A stretch of DNA of 64,000 nt, taken from positions 62,001-126,000 of the forward strand of contig NZ_RFFL01000001.1 of the NCBI RefSeq assembly GCF_003696285.1, read 5' to 3'. Source of the DNA: Stutzerimonas nitrititolerans. GTDB lineage: Bacteria > Pseudomonadota > Gammaproteobacteria > Pseudomonadales > Pseudomonadaceae. This document shows, piece after piece, positions 56,288-64,000 of this stretch (positions are counted from its first letter, which is position 1; the number at the start of each line of letters is the position of its first letter). The notes beneath the pieces were generated by a model. That model was not told the DNA's origin and searched no databases. It saw only the letters and a list, made by a program, of their open reading frames with translations. Made by a program: the position numbers and the translations under genes.

Positions 56288-58698
56288 TTGCGTGCTTCGC
56301 CCGTCGCATGACTCTGGTCGTGGCTGGGCAGCTCGAACCAGAAGCAGGCGCCCTGGCCGGGTCGCGAGTCGAAACCTATCCTACCGTCCATATGCTCGAT
56401 CAACTCCTTGCTGATGGCCAGACCCAGGCCCGTGCCGCCCTGCTGGCGGGTATCGGACGAATCGGCCTGGGCGAATTTCTGGAAGATGCGCTTGCGAAAG
56501 CCTTCGGCGATTCCGGGCCCCTTGTCTCGGACGCTGACACGCACACGACCGTCACGGGTCGACTCGGCCCATAGCTCGATCCACTCGCCGGTCGGGGAGA
56601 ACTTGGCGGCGTTGGACAGCAGATTGCTCAGCACCTGCTGCAGGCGCCGCGCATCGACCCGCACCCGCAACGGGGGGCAGTCGCTCAGGTGGATGCCGCG
56701 GCAGTAGCGCTCGGCATAGGCCTGGTTGCTGCGCAGCGCCTGCTCGAGCAGCGGCTGCAGCGGCTGCACGGCCAGTGAGAATTGCATCTTGCCGGCGTAG
56801 AGCTTGTCGATGTCCAGCAGGTCGTCGATCAGTGCGCTCAGGCGGCCGCTGTTCTGATGGGCGATGTCGAGCAGCTCCTGCAGGTGGTCCGGGACCTCGC
56901 CCATGGTGCCGCTGCAGATCAGCGCCAGCGAGGCGGTGATGGAGGTGAGCGGCGTGCGCAGCTCGTGACTGACGGTGGAAACGAACTCGCGCTGCAGTTT
57001 CTCGATGCGCTTGCGCTCGGTGATGTCGTGCATCACCACCACCGCGCCGCTCTGCTGGCCATCGGAGGCGAACAGCGGGTCCGCATTGGCCGATACATGG
57101 CGAGCGACGCCGTCGAGCAGAATGGCCATTTCGGCGTTGCGTACATGCTCGCCCCGCAGGGCGCGCAGCAGCGGCGCCTCTTCCCAGGGCAGCGGCGTGC
57201 TGCCGTCGGCCTGGTAGAGGTGGTAATGATCCGGCCAGCGCTCGGGGGGCAGCACGCAGGCATCGAGGCCGTGCCAGAGGCGCGCGGTATTGTTGAACAG
57301 CGTCAGATTGCCCTGGGCATCGCAGGCGATCACCGCTTCGGACAGCGCCTCGAGCAGGCGGCGGTTCATCTCCTGTTGCCGGTCCAGTTCCAGCTGCTCG
57401 GCCTTGCGCTCGGTGATATCGGTGACCAGGCCATGCCAGAGCACCGAGCCGTCCGGCTGGCGCAGCGGTGTGGCGCGGGCCTCGACCCAGATCAGGCCCT
57501 TGCGCGGATGGTTGATGCGATGCTCGAAATGCCAGGGCGAAAGGCTGCTGGCCGCTTCCCGGATGCTTGCCAGCAAGGAGGCGCGGTCGTCGGGGTGCAC
57601 CGCGCTGTAGATCGGCCCGATGCTGGTGGCGATCTGCGCCCCGTTCAGACCATAGATGGCCTCGACGCCTTCGCTGAGATAAGGGAAGCTGCTCTGCTGG
57701 TTCGGTCGCCAGCAGAACTGGAACAGCATGCCTGGTACCTGCGCGGCGATCTGCCGGAGCTGCAGCTGCAGATTTTCCTGATGCGCCAGGTCGTAGGCAC
57801 TGACGATGTAGCCGCGCAGCAGTTCCAGCTCGTCATGAATCGCCGAGATGTTCAGCAGTACCGGCACCTCGCGGCCGTTACGATGCAGCAGGCGCCATTC
57901 GCGCATCGCCCGCTGACCATCCTGCAGCGGCGCGATCAACACCTCGAAGCCGGCTTCGATCTGCTTGCCCCGCTCTTTGGAGAGAATCGCGGCGCGGCGG
58001 GCCAGTGCTTCCTGGGGGAACAGCGTGGCGGTCAGCGAATGGCCCACCAGCATCCGCTCGGTGTAGCCGAGCAGTTGCTCGGCTGCCGTGTTGAGACTGC
58101 TGATCCGGCCATCGAGGCGGGTGATCAGCACCGCGCTGGCGGCGCTGTTGAGCAGGGCCTGCTGCAGTGCGACCTGCTCGGCATAGTGGTGCGCCTGCAG
58201 GCGCTCCTCGAACAGGCGCATCACCTGGCGGCCGAGCCGCTCGAGCGTATCGCGCTGCTCGGCGCTCAGCTGTCTAGGCAGGCGGTCGATCACGCACAGG
58301 GTGCCCAGGTTGTAACCATCGGCAGAAGTCAGCGGGGTACCCGCATAGAAACGGATGTCGGGCTCGCCAGTGACCAGCGGATTGTCGGCGAAACGCGGAT
58401 CGCGGGTGGCGTCGGGTACCTCGAAAACGCCTTCGCCTTCGATGGTGTGGGTGCAGAAGGAAATCTGCCGCGGTGTTTCGCTGACGTCCAGGCCGAGCCG
58501 GCTCTTGAACCACTGGCGATGCTGGTCGACCAGCGAAATCAGCGCGATGGGGGTGCCGCAGAAGCGTGCCGCCAGCTGCGTGATGTCATCGAAGGCGGCT
58601 TCGTCGGGGGTGTCGAGGATTTCGTAGCGCAACAGCGCGGCCAGGCGCGACAGCTCGCGCGGGGCGGATGGGACGGGCGTTGGCGGCGGTAACTCCAT
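56284..58698 (-). CDS. cytoplasmic sensor histidine kinase (GAF-PAS-PAS-PAS)
   Basis: 804 residues without membrane segments. A GAF domain (about 20-165; RYEILDTPDEAAFDDITQLA) is followed by three PAS domains (from about 183, 315 and 445), then HisKA with the phosphorylated His in STVSHELRTPLTSI (about residue 579) and an ATPase domain (NLLSNAAKFSPTGEW, GTGLGLAISKELIEHM). It autophosphorylates in response to an unknown cytoplasmic signal and passes phosphate to the overlapping receiver downstream. The start follows the receiver gene at 58743 by 44 bp. Confidence 0.92.
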   Translation of the reverse strand: MELPPPTPVPSAPRELSRLAALLRYEILDTPDEAAFDDITQLAARFCGTPIALISLVDQHRQWFKSRLGLDVSETPRQISFCTHTIEGEGVFEVPDATRDPRFADNPLVTGEPDIRFYAGTPLTSADGYNLGTLCVIDRLPRQLSAEQRDTLERLGRQVMRLFEERLQAHHYAEQVALQQALLNSAASAVLITRLDGRISSLNTAAEQLLGYTERMLVGHSLTATLFPQEALARRAAILSKERGKQIEAGFEVLIAPLQDGQRAMREWRLLHRNGREVPVLLNISAIHDELELLRGYIVSAYDLAHQENLQLQLRQIAAQVPGMLFQFCWRPNQQSSFPYLSEGVEAIYGLNGAQIATSIGPIYSAVHPDDRASLLASIREAASSLSPWHFEHRINHPRKGLIWVEARATPLRQPDGSVLWHGLVTDITERKAEQLELDRQQEMNRRLLEALSEAVIACDAQGNLTLFNNTARLWHGLDACVLPPERWPDHYHLYQADGSTPLPWEEAPLLRALRGEHVRNAEMAILLDGVARHVSANADPLFASDGQQSGAVVVMHDITERKRIEKLQREFVSTVSHELRTPLTSITASLALICSGTMGEVPDHLQELLDIAHQNSGRLSALIDDLLDIDKLYAGKMQFSLAVQPLQPLLEQALRSNQAYAERYCRGIHLSDCPPLRVRVDARRLQQVLSNLLSNAAKFSPTGEWIELWAESTRDGRVRVSVRDKGPGIAEGFRKRIFQKFAQADSSDTRQQGGTGLGLAISKELIEHMDGRIGFDSRPGQGACFWFELPSHDQSHATGEARK

Positions 58699-58742
58699 CG
58701 TCTGATCGGTCTCGCTGTGCGCGCAAAAGGTGCGGGCGGTCG

Positions 58743-59129
58743 TTATCGGCGATTTGCTTCCCAGATATTGCGAATCTGGCTGGCCAGACGCATCGGGTCG
58801 AATGGCTTGATGATCACCTCGCGGGCTCCCAGGCCGCGCAGCAATTCGATTTCGCCGGGCTGAACCTTGGCCGTCATGAAAGCGACCGGGATGTCCTGCA
58901 GGTCGATTCGCTCGTGCAGTTTGGCCAGGGTCTCCGGGCCGCCCATGCCGGGCATCATCACATCTAGCAGGATGAACTGCGGAACGAACTGCTCCACGGC
59001 TTCCAGCGCCTCGGCGCCGGATGAGCAGGACAGCACGTCGTAGCCGCCGATCGCCTCCAGAGCGACCTTGGCGACGGCCTGAATGGACGGATCGTCTTCG
59101 ACGTGCAGAATCCGCCTGAGCTCGGCCAT
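58743..59129 (-). CDS. single-domain response regulator (CheY-like), second copy
   Basis: 128 residues: RILHVEDDPSIQ, FILLDVMMPGMGG (acceptor Asp), FMTAK and IIKPFDP. It is clearly related to the receiver at 55901-56287 (both begin with RILH(V/I)ED and share IGG(Y/F)(D/E)VLSC). Its partner kinase is probably the gene at 59521-62475, from which it is separated by 391 bp containing a MITE-like element. Transcription may continue through that element or start anew inside it. Confidence 0.92.
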   Translation of the reverse strand: MAELRRILHVEDDPSIQAVAKVALEAIGGYDVLSCSSGAEALEAVEQFVPQFILLDVMMPGMGGPETLAKLHERIDLQDIPVAFMTAKVQPGEIELLRGLGAREVIIKPFDPMRLASQIRNIWEANRR

Positions 59130-59200
59130 GCTGTGGTCTCCATCGTCAAAAAGGCGTTATCGGTGGTTGGAATCGCGGACTGGCGCACATTGGACCTCAT

Positions 59201-59469
59201 CTAGGGTCTGTTGCCGTTTCGCCGCGAGCCGCGTTGCTGTGTCAAATACCGCCAGGCAAGGCGCGGGACGCGGGCAATGGTGCTCCCTTGCCAAGTTCCG
59301 CAACGCGGCATGGCGATATTTGACGCGCAACCCTTCGGGCCGGGCCTGTTTTTGCGCGATGCGGCGTTATTCGTCGCTCATTTGGATGACCAAATTTCTC
59401 TCCTCATGCCTTGCCTCGCGCAAAAACAGGCTCCGGCGCGGCCGCGCACGAAATGGCAACAGACCCTAG
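59201..59469. mobile_element. 269-bp MITE-like element with 20-bp terminal inverted repeats
   Basis: The left end CTAGGGTCTGTTGCCGTTTC and the reverse complement of the right end, CTAGGGTCTGTTGCCATTTC, agree at 19 of 20 positions. The outermost CTAG may be a duplicated 4-bp target. Inside lie two large hairpins: GTCAAATACCGCCA (59241) with TGGCGATATTTGAC (59311), and GCCTGTTTTTGCGCGA (59344) with TCGCGCAAAAACAGGC (59416), the latter 16 bp perfect and enclosing ATTTGG/CCAAAT. No transposase is encoded, so it is non-autonomous. It sits between a sensor kinase and its likely receiver. Confidence 0.88.
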
Positions 59470-59520
59470 TGTGCCAGTTCGTGGTGTCGATGAGCGGAAA
59501 CGGCGACGAAAAACCATCGC

Positions 59521-62475
59521 TCACCGAGCGTCCGCCACGGGTAGCTCGAACCAGAAGCAGCAGCCCAGGCCAGGTTCGGTGTCGAAGCCCACGCGCCCAT
59601 GCATGCGTTCGATCAGCTCTTTGCTGATGGCCAGGCCCAGGCCGGTGCCGCCCTTCTGGCGCGTGTCGGAAGAGTCGGCCTGGGAAAACTTCTCGAAGAT
59701 TCGCTTCCTAAAGGCCTCGGGAATGCCGGGGCCGCGATCGGTGACGCTAACGCGTACCTGCTCGCCTCGGCGTTCCGCGGCCAGCGTGACGACTTCGCCT
59801 GCCGGCGAGAATTTCGCCGCATTGGAGAGCAGGTTGGCCAGTACCTGCTGCAACCGGTTTTCGTCCACGGCCACCGACAATGCCGGGAGCGCGCCCTGTT
59901 CGAAGCGTACCCCGTACTGTTCGGCATAGCCCTGGTTGCTGCGCAGCGCGTCTTCGAGCAGTGGTGCGAGTGGTTGCGTGCGTATGTCCATGGGCATCTT
60001 GCCGGCGATCAGCTTGTCCATGTCCAGCAGGTCGTCGATCAGGCGGCCCAGGCGCAGGCTGTTCTGGTGGGCGATGGTCAGCATCTGGCGCATGTTCGCC
60101 GGTACCTCGCCGACGGCACCGCCAGTGACCAGCCCCAGCGAGCCGGCGATGGAGGTCAGCGGAGTTCGCAGTTCATGACTGACGATGGAAACGAATTCGC
60201 GTTTCATCTGTTCGGCCCGCTTGCGTTCGGTGATGTCGCGAATCAGGCCGATGAAGCGGATTTCGCCATGGTGGCTGACCTGGGAGACCCGCAGTTCGAT
60301 GGTGAAGTGCTCGCCATTGCGGCGCACGGCGGTCAGCTCGCGGTTCTGCTCCAGCGCGCGCGACTCGCGCCGAACGGCATAGTCGTGCAGATAGCTGTCG
60401 TGGGCGGAGCGGTGGGGCTCGGGCATCAGTATCGACAGGTTGCGCCCGATGATCTCCTCGCTGCGGTAGCCGAAGATGTGCTCGGCGGCATGGTTGAAGG
60501 TTTCGATGATGCCGCGCTGGTCGATGATGATGATGGCGTCGATCACGTTGGCGAACAGCAGGCGCAGATAGCACTCGCGTTCATGGGCCTGCTGCTCGGC
60601 CAGCACCCGCTGGGTCACGTCCCAGATGAAGCCGTCGGTCCAGGGCTGTTGCGGGTCCGACATGCGGTGCCCCTTCTCCCGTACCCAGACGATGCTGCCG
60701 TCGGCCTTGACCAGCCGGTAGGTGCCTTCGAACAGCGCCTTTCCTTCGCGAACCCGGTGGAAGGCGGCGCGGTCCTCAGGGTGAATCAGGCTGGCGTAGG
60801 GACGCGCGCGGGTACCGGTGAAGTCGCTGGCCGGGTAGCCGGTGAGCCGCTGGATGCCGTCGCTCAGATAACTCATGCCGCGCTGGCTGTCGTTGCGGTA
60901 GCGGTAGACCACGCCGGGCAGGTTGCTGACCATGTCGCGGAAGCGGCTTTCGCTTTCCTGCAGCGCATGGGTGGCCTGCATCAGTTCGCTGACATCGGTG
61001 ATGAAGCCATGCCAGAGCGTCGAGCCGTCGGCCAGGCGTTCGGCATTGGCGCGTCCTTCGACCCAGAGCAACCCCTTGTGCGGATGAATGATGCGATAGC
61101 GAATGGCGCCTTCGCCCAGGTTGTTGCTCGAGCGCTCGATGGCCGCATCGAGCCTGGGCAGGTCATCGGGATGCACCGCAGCGAAGGCGATCCCGGCGTC
61201 ATCGATCAGCTGTTCGGGGCTCAGCCCGTAGAGCTGCTGTACGCCCTCGCTGACGTAGAGGAACTGGTAGCGGCCGTCGCGAAAGCGCCTGAGCTGGTAA
61301 ACCATCCCCGGCAGCAGCTGGGCGATTTTCTGCGCACGTTTGAGCAGGCGCTTGCGTTGCCGGACCTGGCGCTGATGGCTGAGACGATGCTGGCGCTGGA
61401 TGACGATCCGGCGATAGAGCACGATCGTCAGCGTCAGCAGCAGCGCCTCGGCGACCAGCCAGGCCAGCGCCCACTTCAGCAGCAACCGGTGCTCGGCCTG
61501 GATATGCCCTTCGAGCAGGCTGCTGATGTCGCGCCAAACCAGTGCCGCTGCCAGCGGCGCCTGCGCCGGATCCTGTTCGGCGCGAATGTCGAGTAGCGGT
61601 ATCTGGTTGAGCAGAAAGGTCCGGCCGTCGGCCTCCAGCAGCCGCAGCGCCATGCCTGCCTCGATACCCGGTAGTTCGCCGCGTTCAGCCCAGTGGAGAA
61701 TCTGCGGGCCGGTATGGCTGTCCAGCAGCCAGTCGCCGAGTCGTGGCAGGTGTATGCCGGTGGGGCTCTGCTTGAGCATCGTTTCGAGCCTGGCACGATT
61801 GACGATCAGCGCGAGCCCGGCGGCCAGCTGTTCGGTGAGGAGCGACAGCTTGGGCAGCATGTCGAAGCCCACCTCGAGGGCGCCGATGATCGGACTGTTC
61901 GGGTCGTCGCTGGCGCGTAGCGGTTCGATGGCGCGGTTGCCGAGCCCATGCGTCCCGACATCGAGGCCCAGACCTGGCTGGCCATGATGCAGCGTGGCGT
62001 GCAGCAGCGGACGCAGGTCCGCCACGGCATCGCCATAGGCTTCCGGATCATGCATGCGTAGCAGGGCGATACCGGCGCCGCCCCAGTAAATCTGCAACTG
62101 GCGTCCGTGCTCCCGTTGCAGCACCTCCCAGGCGGGGCTCAGCACGATCGCCAGCTGCTCGCGCACCGCACTCAGTGCACTGTCGTCCAGCGAGGCTCCC
62201 GCACGCAGCGCGCGGTCGGCCGCGCGCATCAGTTCCAGCACCCGGGCATCGGTCGCCAGGGTGCTGGCGAGCAGCTTGGCACTGCGCTCCACGCCATATT
62301 GGGCCCGTTGCACCACCTGGGCCTGCAGGCGGCCCTGGCTCTCGATCTCCTGCTGCCAGACCCGGTCTCGCGCCTGATAGTCGTTGAGCGCGAGACCGAC
62401 GAACAGAAGCGTCAGCAGCAGGCTGCCAAGGACGAAGCTCCAGCGGGGCAGGCGGGCGATTGTGCGGCTGTTCAT
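59521..62475 (-). CDS. membrane sensor histidine kinase with extracytoplasmic sensor and PAS domains
   Basis: 984 residues from the ATG at 62475 (MNSRTIARLPRWSFVLGSLL); longer starts would add a non-conserved stretch. The first membrane helix (about 13-30) and second (about 333-355, LKWALAWLVAEALLLTLTIV) enclose a periplasmic domain of about 300 residues, probably Cache-like. PAS domains follow (with PGMVYQLRRFRDGRYQF and later PGVVYRYRNDSQRGM), then HisKA with the phospho-accepting His in SIVSHELRTPLTSI (about 767) and an ATPase domain (NLLSNAAKFSPAGEV, GTGLGLAISKELIERM). Its C-terminal half is paralogous to the kinase at 56284-58698. It senses an unknown external signal and feeds the c-di-GMP cluster downstream. 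Confidence 0.92.
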   Translation of the reverse strand: MNSRTIARLPRWSFVLGSLLLTLLFVGLALNDYQARDRVWQQEIESQGRLQAQVVQRAQYGVERSAKLLASTLATDARVLELMRAADRALRAGASLDDSALSAVREQLAIVLSPAWEVLQREHGRQLQIYWGGAGIALLRMHDPEAYGDAVADLRPLLHATLHHGQPGLGLDVGTHGLGNRAIEPLRASDDPNSPIIGALEVGFDMLPKLSLLTEQLAAGLALIVNRARLETMLKQSPTGIHLPRLGDWLLDSHTGPQILHWAERGELPGIEAGMALRLLEADGRTFLLNQIPLLDIRAEQDPAQAPLAAALVWRDISSLLEGHIQAEHRLLLKWALAWLVAEALLLTLTIVLYRRIVIQRQHRLSHQRQVRQRKRLLKRAQKIAQLLPGMVYQLRRFRDGRYQFLYVSEGVQQLYGLSPEQLIDDAGIAFAAVHPDDLPRLDAAIERSSNNLGEGAIRYRIIHPHKGLLWVEGRANAERLADGSTLWHGFITDVSELMQATHALQESESRFRDMVSNLPGVVYRYRNDSQRGMSYLSDGIQRLTGYPASDFTGTRARPYASLIHPEDRAAFHRVREGKALFEGTYRLVKADGSIVWVREKGHRMSDPQQPWTDGFIWDVTQRVLAEQQAHERECYLRLLFANVIDAIIIIDQRGIIETFNHAAEHIFGYRSEEIIGRNLSILMPEPHRSAHDSYLHDYAVRRESRALEQNRELTAVRRNGEHFTIELRVSQVSHHGEIRFIGLIRDITERKRAEQMKREFVSIVSHELRTPLTSIAGSLGLVTGGAVGEVPANMRQMLTIAHQNSLRLGRLIDDLLDMDKLIAGKMPMDIRTQPLAPLLEDALRSNQGYAEQYGVRFEQGALPALSVAVDENRLQQVLANLLSNAAKFSPAGEVVTLAAERRGEQVRVSVTDRGPGIPEAFRKRIFEKFSQADSSDTRQKGGTGLGLAISKELIERMHGRVGFDTEPGLGCCFWFELPVADAR

Positions 62476-62770
62476 GTCGGATGAGGACACCGGGTGAAAG
62501 CGTCGAGGAGGGCATCGATCATCTGCGGCTCGATGCGCTACAGATGAAACGAATATAGTGGCCATATGATAGCGCCGTTGGGGTGGCACCGCTTCCCGGG
62601 GAGGCGCGGCAGCACGGGCGCGATTGCAGCGGAGCCGGATGAAAAATGCAGCTGCCAGGCGACGACCGGTGGTGTTATCCACCCACTGGCTCTGGCGTTG
62701 TCCCCCTCGGAGTAGATAATGCCGGGGCCGCTACCGGCGGGACGTCCTTATCACCGCGAGGCAACAGCAC

Positions 62771-63955
62771 ATGTGGTACACCGGTTTTCTCGACCTGTCG
62801 GTCTGGTCGCTGCTCGGCGTCACCCTGCTTCTGACGCACGTGACGATCATCGCCGTGACGGTCTACCTGCACCGTTACTCGGCGCACCGCGCATTGGAAC
62901 TGCATCCGGCGCTCAAGCACTTCTTCCGCTTCTGGCTGTGGCTGACCACGGCGATGAACACCCGCGAGTGGACGGCCATCCATCGCAAGCACCACGCCAA
63001 GTGCGAAACCCCCGAAGATCCCCACAGCCCCGTGCACAAAGGGTTGCTGACGGTGCTGCGCAAGGGCGCCGAGCTGTACATGGCGGAAGCGAAGATCGAG
63101 GAAACGCTGCGCATCTACGGCAAGAACTGCCCGGACGACTGGATCGAGCGCAACCTCTACACGCGCTTTCCCAACGCGGGCATCGTGCTGATGCTGGCGC
63201 TCGATCTGCTGCTGTTCGGCGTCATCGGCCTGAGCGTCTGGGCCGTGCAGATGCTCTGGATTCCGCTGTGGGCCGCCGGCGTGGTCAACGGCCTGGGCCA
63301 CGCGCTGGGTTATCGCAACTTCGAGTGCCGCGATGCGGCCACCAACCTGGTGCCCTGGGGCATCCTGATCGGCGGTGAGGAGTTGCACAACAATCACCAC
63401 ACCTATCCCAACTCGGCGAAGCTGTCGGTGAAGAAGTGGGAGTTCGACCTGGGCTGGGCCTGGATCCGGCTGTTCAGCCTGCTCGGCCTGGCCGAGGTCA
63501 AGCGCACCGCGCCCATCGCTCACCGCATCGAAGGCAAGAACCAGCTGGACATGGACAGCGCCATGGCCATCCTCAACAACCGCTTCCAGATCATGGCCCA
63601 GTACCGCCGGCTGGTGATCGCGCCGCTGGTGCGTCAGGAGCTGGCGCGTGCCGATGCCTCGGTGCGGCGCCACCTGCGTCGTGCCAAACGCCTGCTGGCG
63701 CGGGAACCCAGCCTGCTGCACGACGAGCAGCAGGCGCATATCGAGGTGGCGCTGGAGCAGAGCCAGTCGCTGCGGGTGATCTACGAGCAGCGCCTGGCCC
63801 TGCAGCAGATCTGGAGTCGCACCAGCAGCAACGGCCACGACATGCTGGTCGCCATTCACCACTGGATCAGCGAAGCGGAGGCCAGCGGTATCCAGGTGCT
63901 GCGTGAGTTCGCCGCGCAGTTGAAGACCTACTCGCTGCGCCCGGCGGTGGCGTGA
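62771..63955 (+). CDS. desA: DesA-type acyl-lipid delta-9 fatty acid desaturase
   Basis: 394 residues. The three histidine boxes of membrane desaturases are present: HRYSAH (about residue 37), HRKHH (about 74) and HNNHH (about 220), which hold the di-iron centre. Membrane helices occur near residues 10-30 and 135-175. A C-terminal cytoplasmic extension of about 120 residues is helical and charged. P. aeruginosa DesA introduces a 9-double bond into phospholipid acyl chains, giving quick adjustment of membrane fluidity under aerobic conditions. GAGG precedes the ATG. The gene is divergent from the sensor kinase. Confidence 0.93.
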   Translation: MWYTGFLDLSVWSLLGVTLLLTHVTIIAVTVYLHRYSAHRALELHPALKHFFRFWLWLTTAMNTREWTAIHRKHHAKCETPEDPHSPVHKGLLTVLRKGAELYMAEAKIEETLRIYGKNCPDDWIERNLYTRFPNAGIVLMLALDLLLFGVIGLSVWAVQMLWIPLWAAGVVNGLGHALGYRNFECRDAATNLVPWGILIGGEELHNNHHTYPNSAKLSVKKWEFDLGWAWIRLFSLLGLAEVKRTAPIAHRIEGKNQLDMDSAMAILNNRFQIMAQYRRLVIAPLVRQELARADASVRRHLRRAKRLLAREPSLLHDEQQAHIEVALEQSQSLRVIYEQRLALQQIWSRTSSNGHDMLVAIHHWISEAEASGIQVLREFAAQLKTYSLRPAVA

Positions 63956-63960
63956 AGGGC

Positions 63961-63983
63961 CGCGCCGACCTTTGATCGGCGCG
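63961..63983 (+). terminator. hairpin after desA
   Basis: CGCGCCGA / TCGGCGCG, a perfect 8-bp stem with a 7-nt loop, 5 bp after the stop codon. No T-tract before the window ends. Confidence 0.55.
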
Positions 63984-64000
63984 ACGGCCGGCCGGCCGGG

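Overview
The window is ordinary high-GC gammaproteobacterial chromosome and reads as a Pseudomonas. Supporting evidence is a biotin-independent malonate decarboxylase operon (mdcABCDEGH) followed by madLM, a KauB-type aldehyde dehydrogenase beside an omega-aminotransferase and rpmB-rpmG (the same neighbourhood as in P. aeruginosa), a DesA-type phospholipid desaturase, and recC-recB-recD. I see no prophage, plasmid, CRISPR or autonomous insertion sequence. Two non-autonomous repeat elements and several REP-like hairpins are present.

Layout. 0-3 kb: a TAXI-type TRAP transporter (receptor, then a fused permease cut by the window edge). 3-11 kb: a small secreted protein, an SDR oxidoreductase, a YqaA-type membrane protein, a large atypical class A penicillin-binding protein, a tandem glycine riboswitch in front of a DadA-like flavoprotein, a KGG-repeat stress protein and a DUF1615 lipoprotein. 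11-28 kb: the malonate region. It holds mdcABCDEGH-madLM, a chemoreceptor, a decayed copy of the madM 3' end, a short CstA-family carrier, a 0.5-kb inverted-repeat element, a DctPQM TRAP transporter and a LysR regulator that is probably MdcR. The mdcA and dctP promoters share a 23-bp site with identical spacing to the -35 box, which suggests one regulon. 28-37 kb: recC-recB-recD. 37-43 kb: two lipoproteins, tRNA-Arg(CCG), a cytochrome b561 and a cytochrome c' facing each other, gabD, and a REC-HDOD protein. 43-50 kb: a beta-oxidation operon (FadB-like fusion plus two acyl-CoA dehydrogenases of the PimC/PimD type), an alpha/beta hydrolase divergent from a TetR regulator, and an IclR regulator. 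50-54 kb: rpmB-rpmG, then a divergent aminotransferase/kauB pair for amine catabolism. 54-62.5 kb: a signalling cluster on the minus strand with two sensor kinase-receiver pairs and a Hpt-REC-REC-GGDEF diguanylate cyclase; a 269-bp MITE-like element separates one kinase from its receiver. 62.8-64 kb: desA.

Working together: the mdc genes decarboxylate malonate to acetate on a dedicated acyl carrier protein. MadLM, and by inference the TRAP system, import malonate. AANAANAA (Crc/Hfq-type) motifs lie at the mdcA, madL and cstA starts and in the dctP leader, which fits catabolite repression of the whole set. The most interesting items are the shared LysR site geometry, the glycine riboswitch in front of an amino-acid dehydrogenase, the madM remnant flanking the chemoreceptor, and the MITE inside the signalling cluster.
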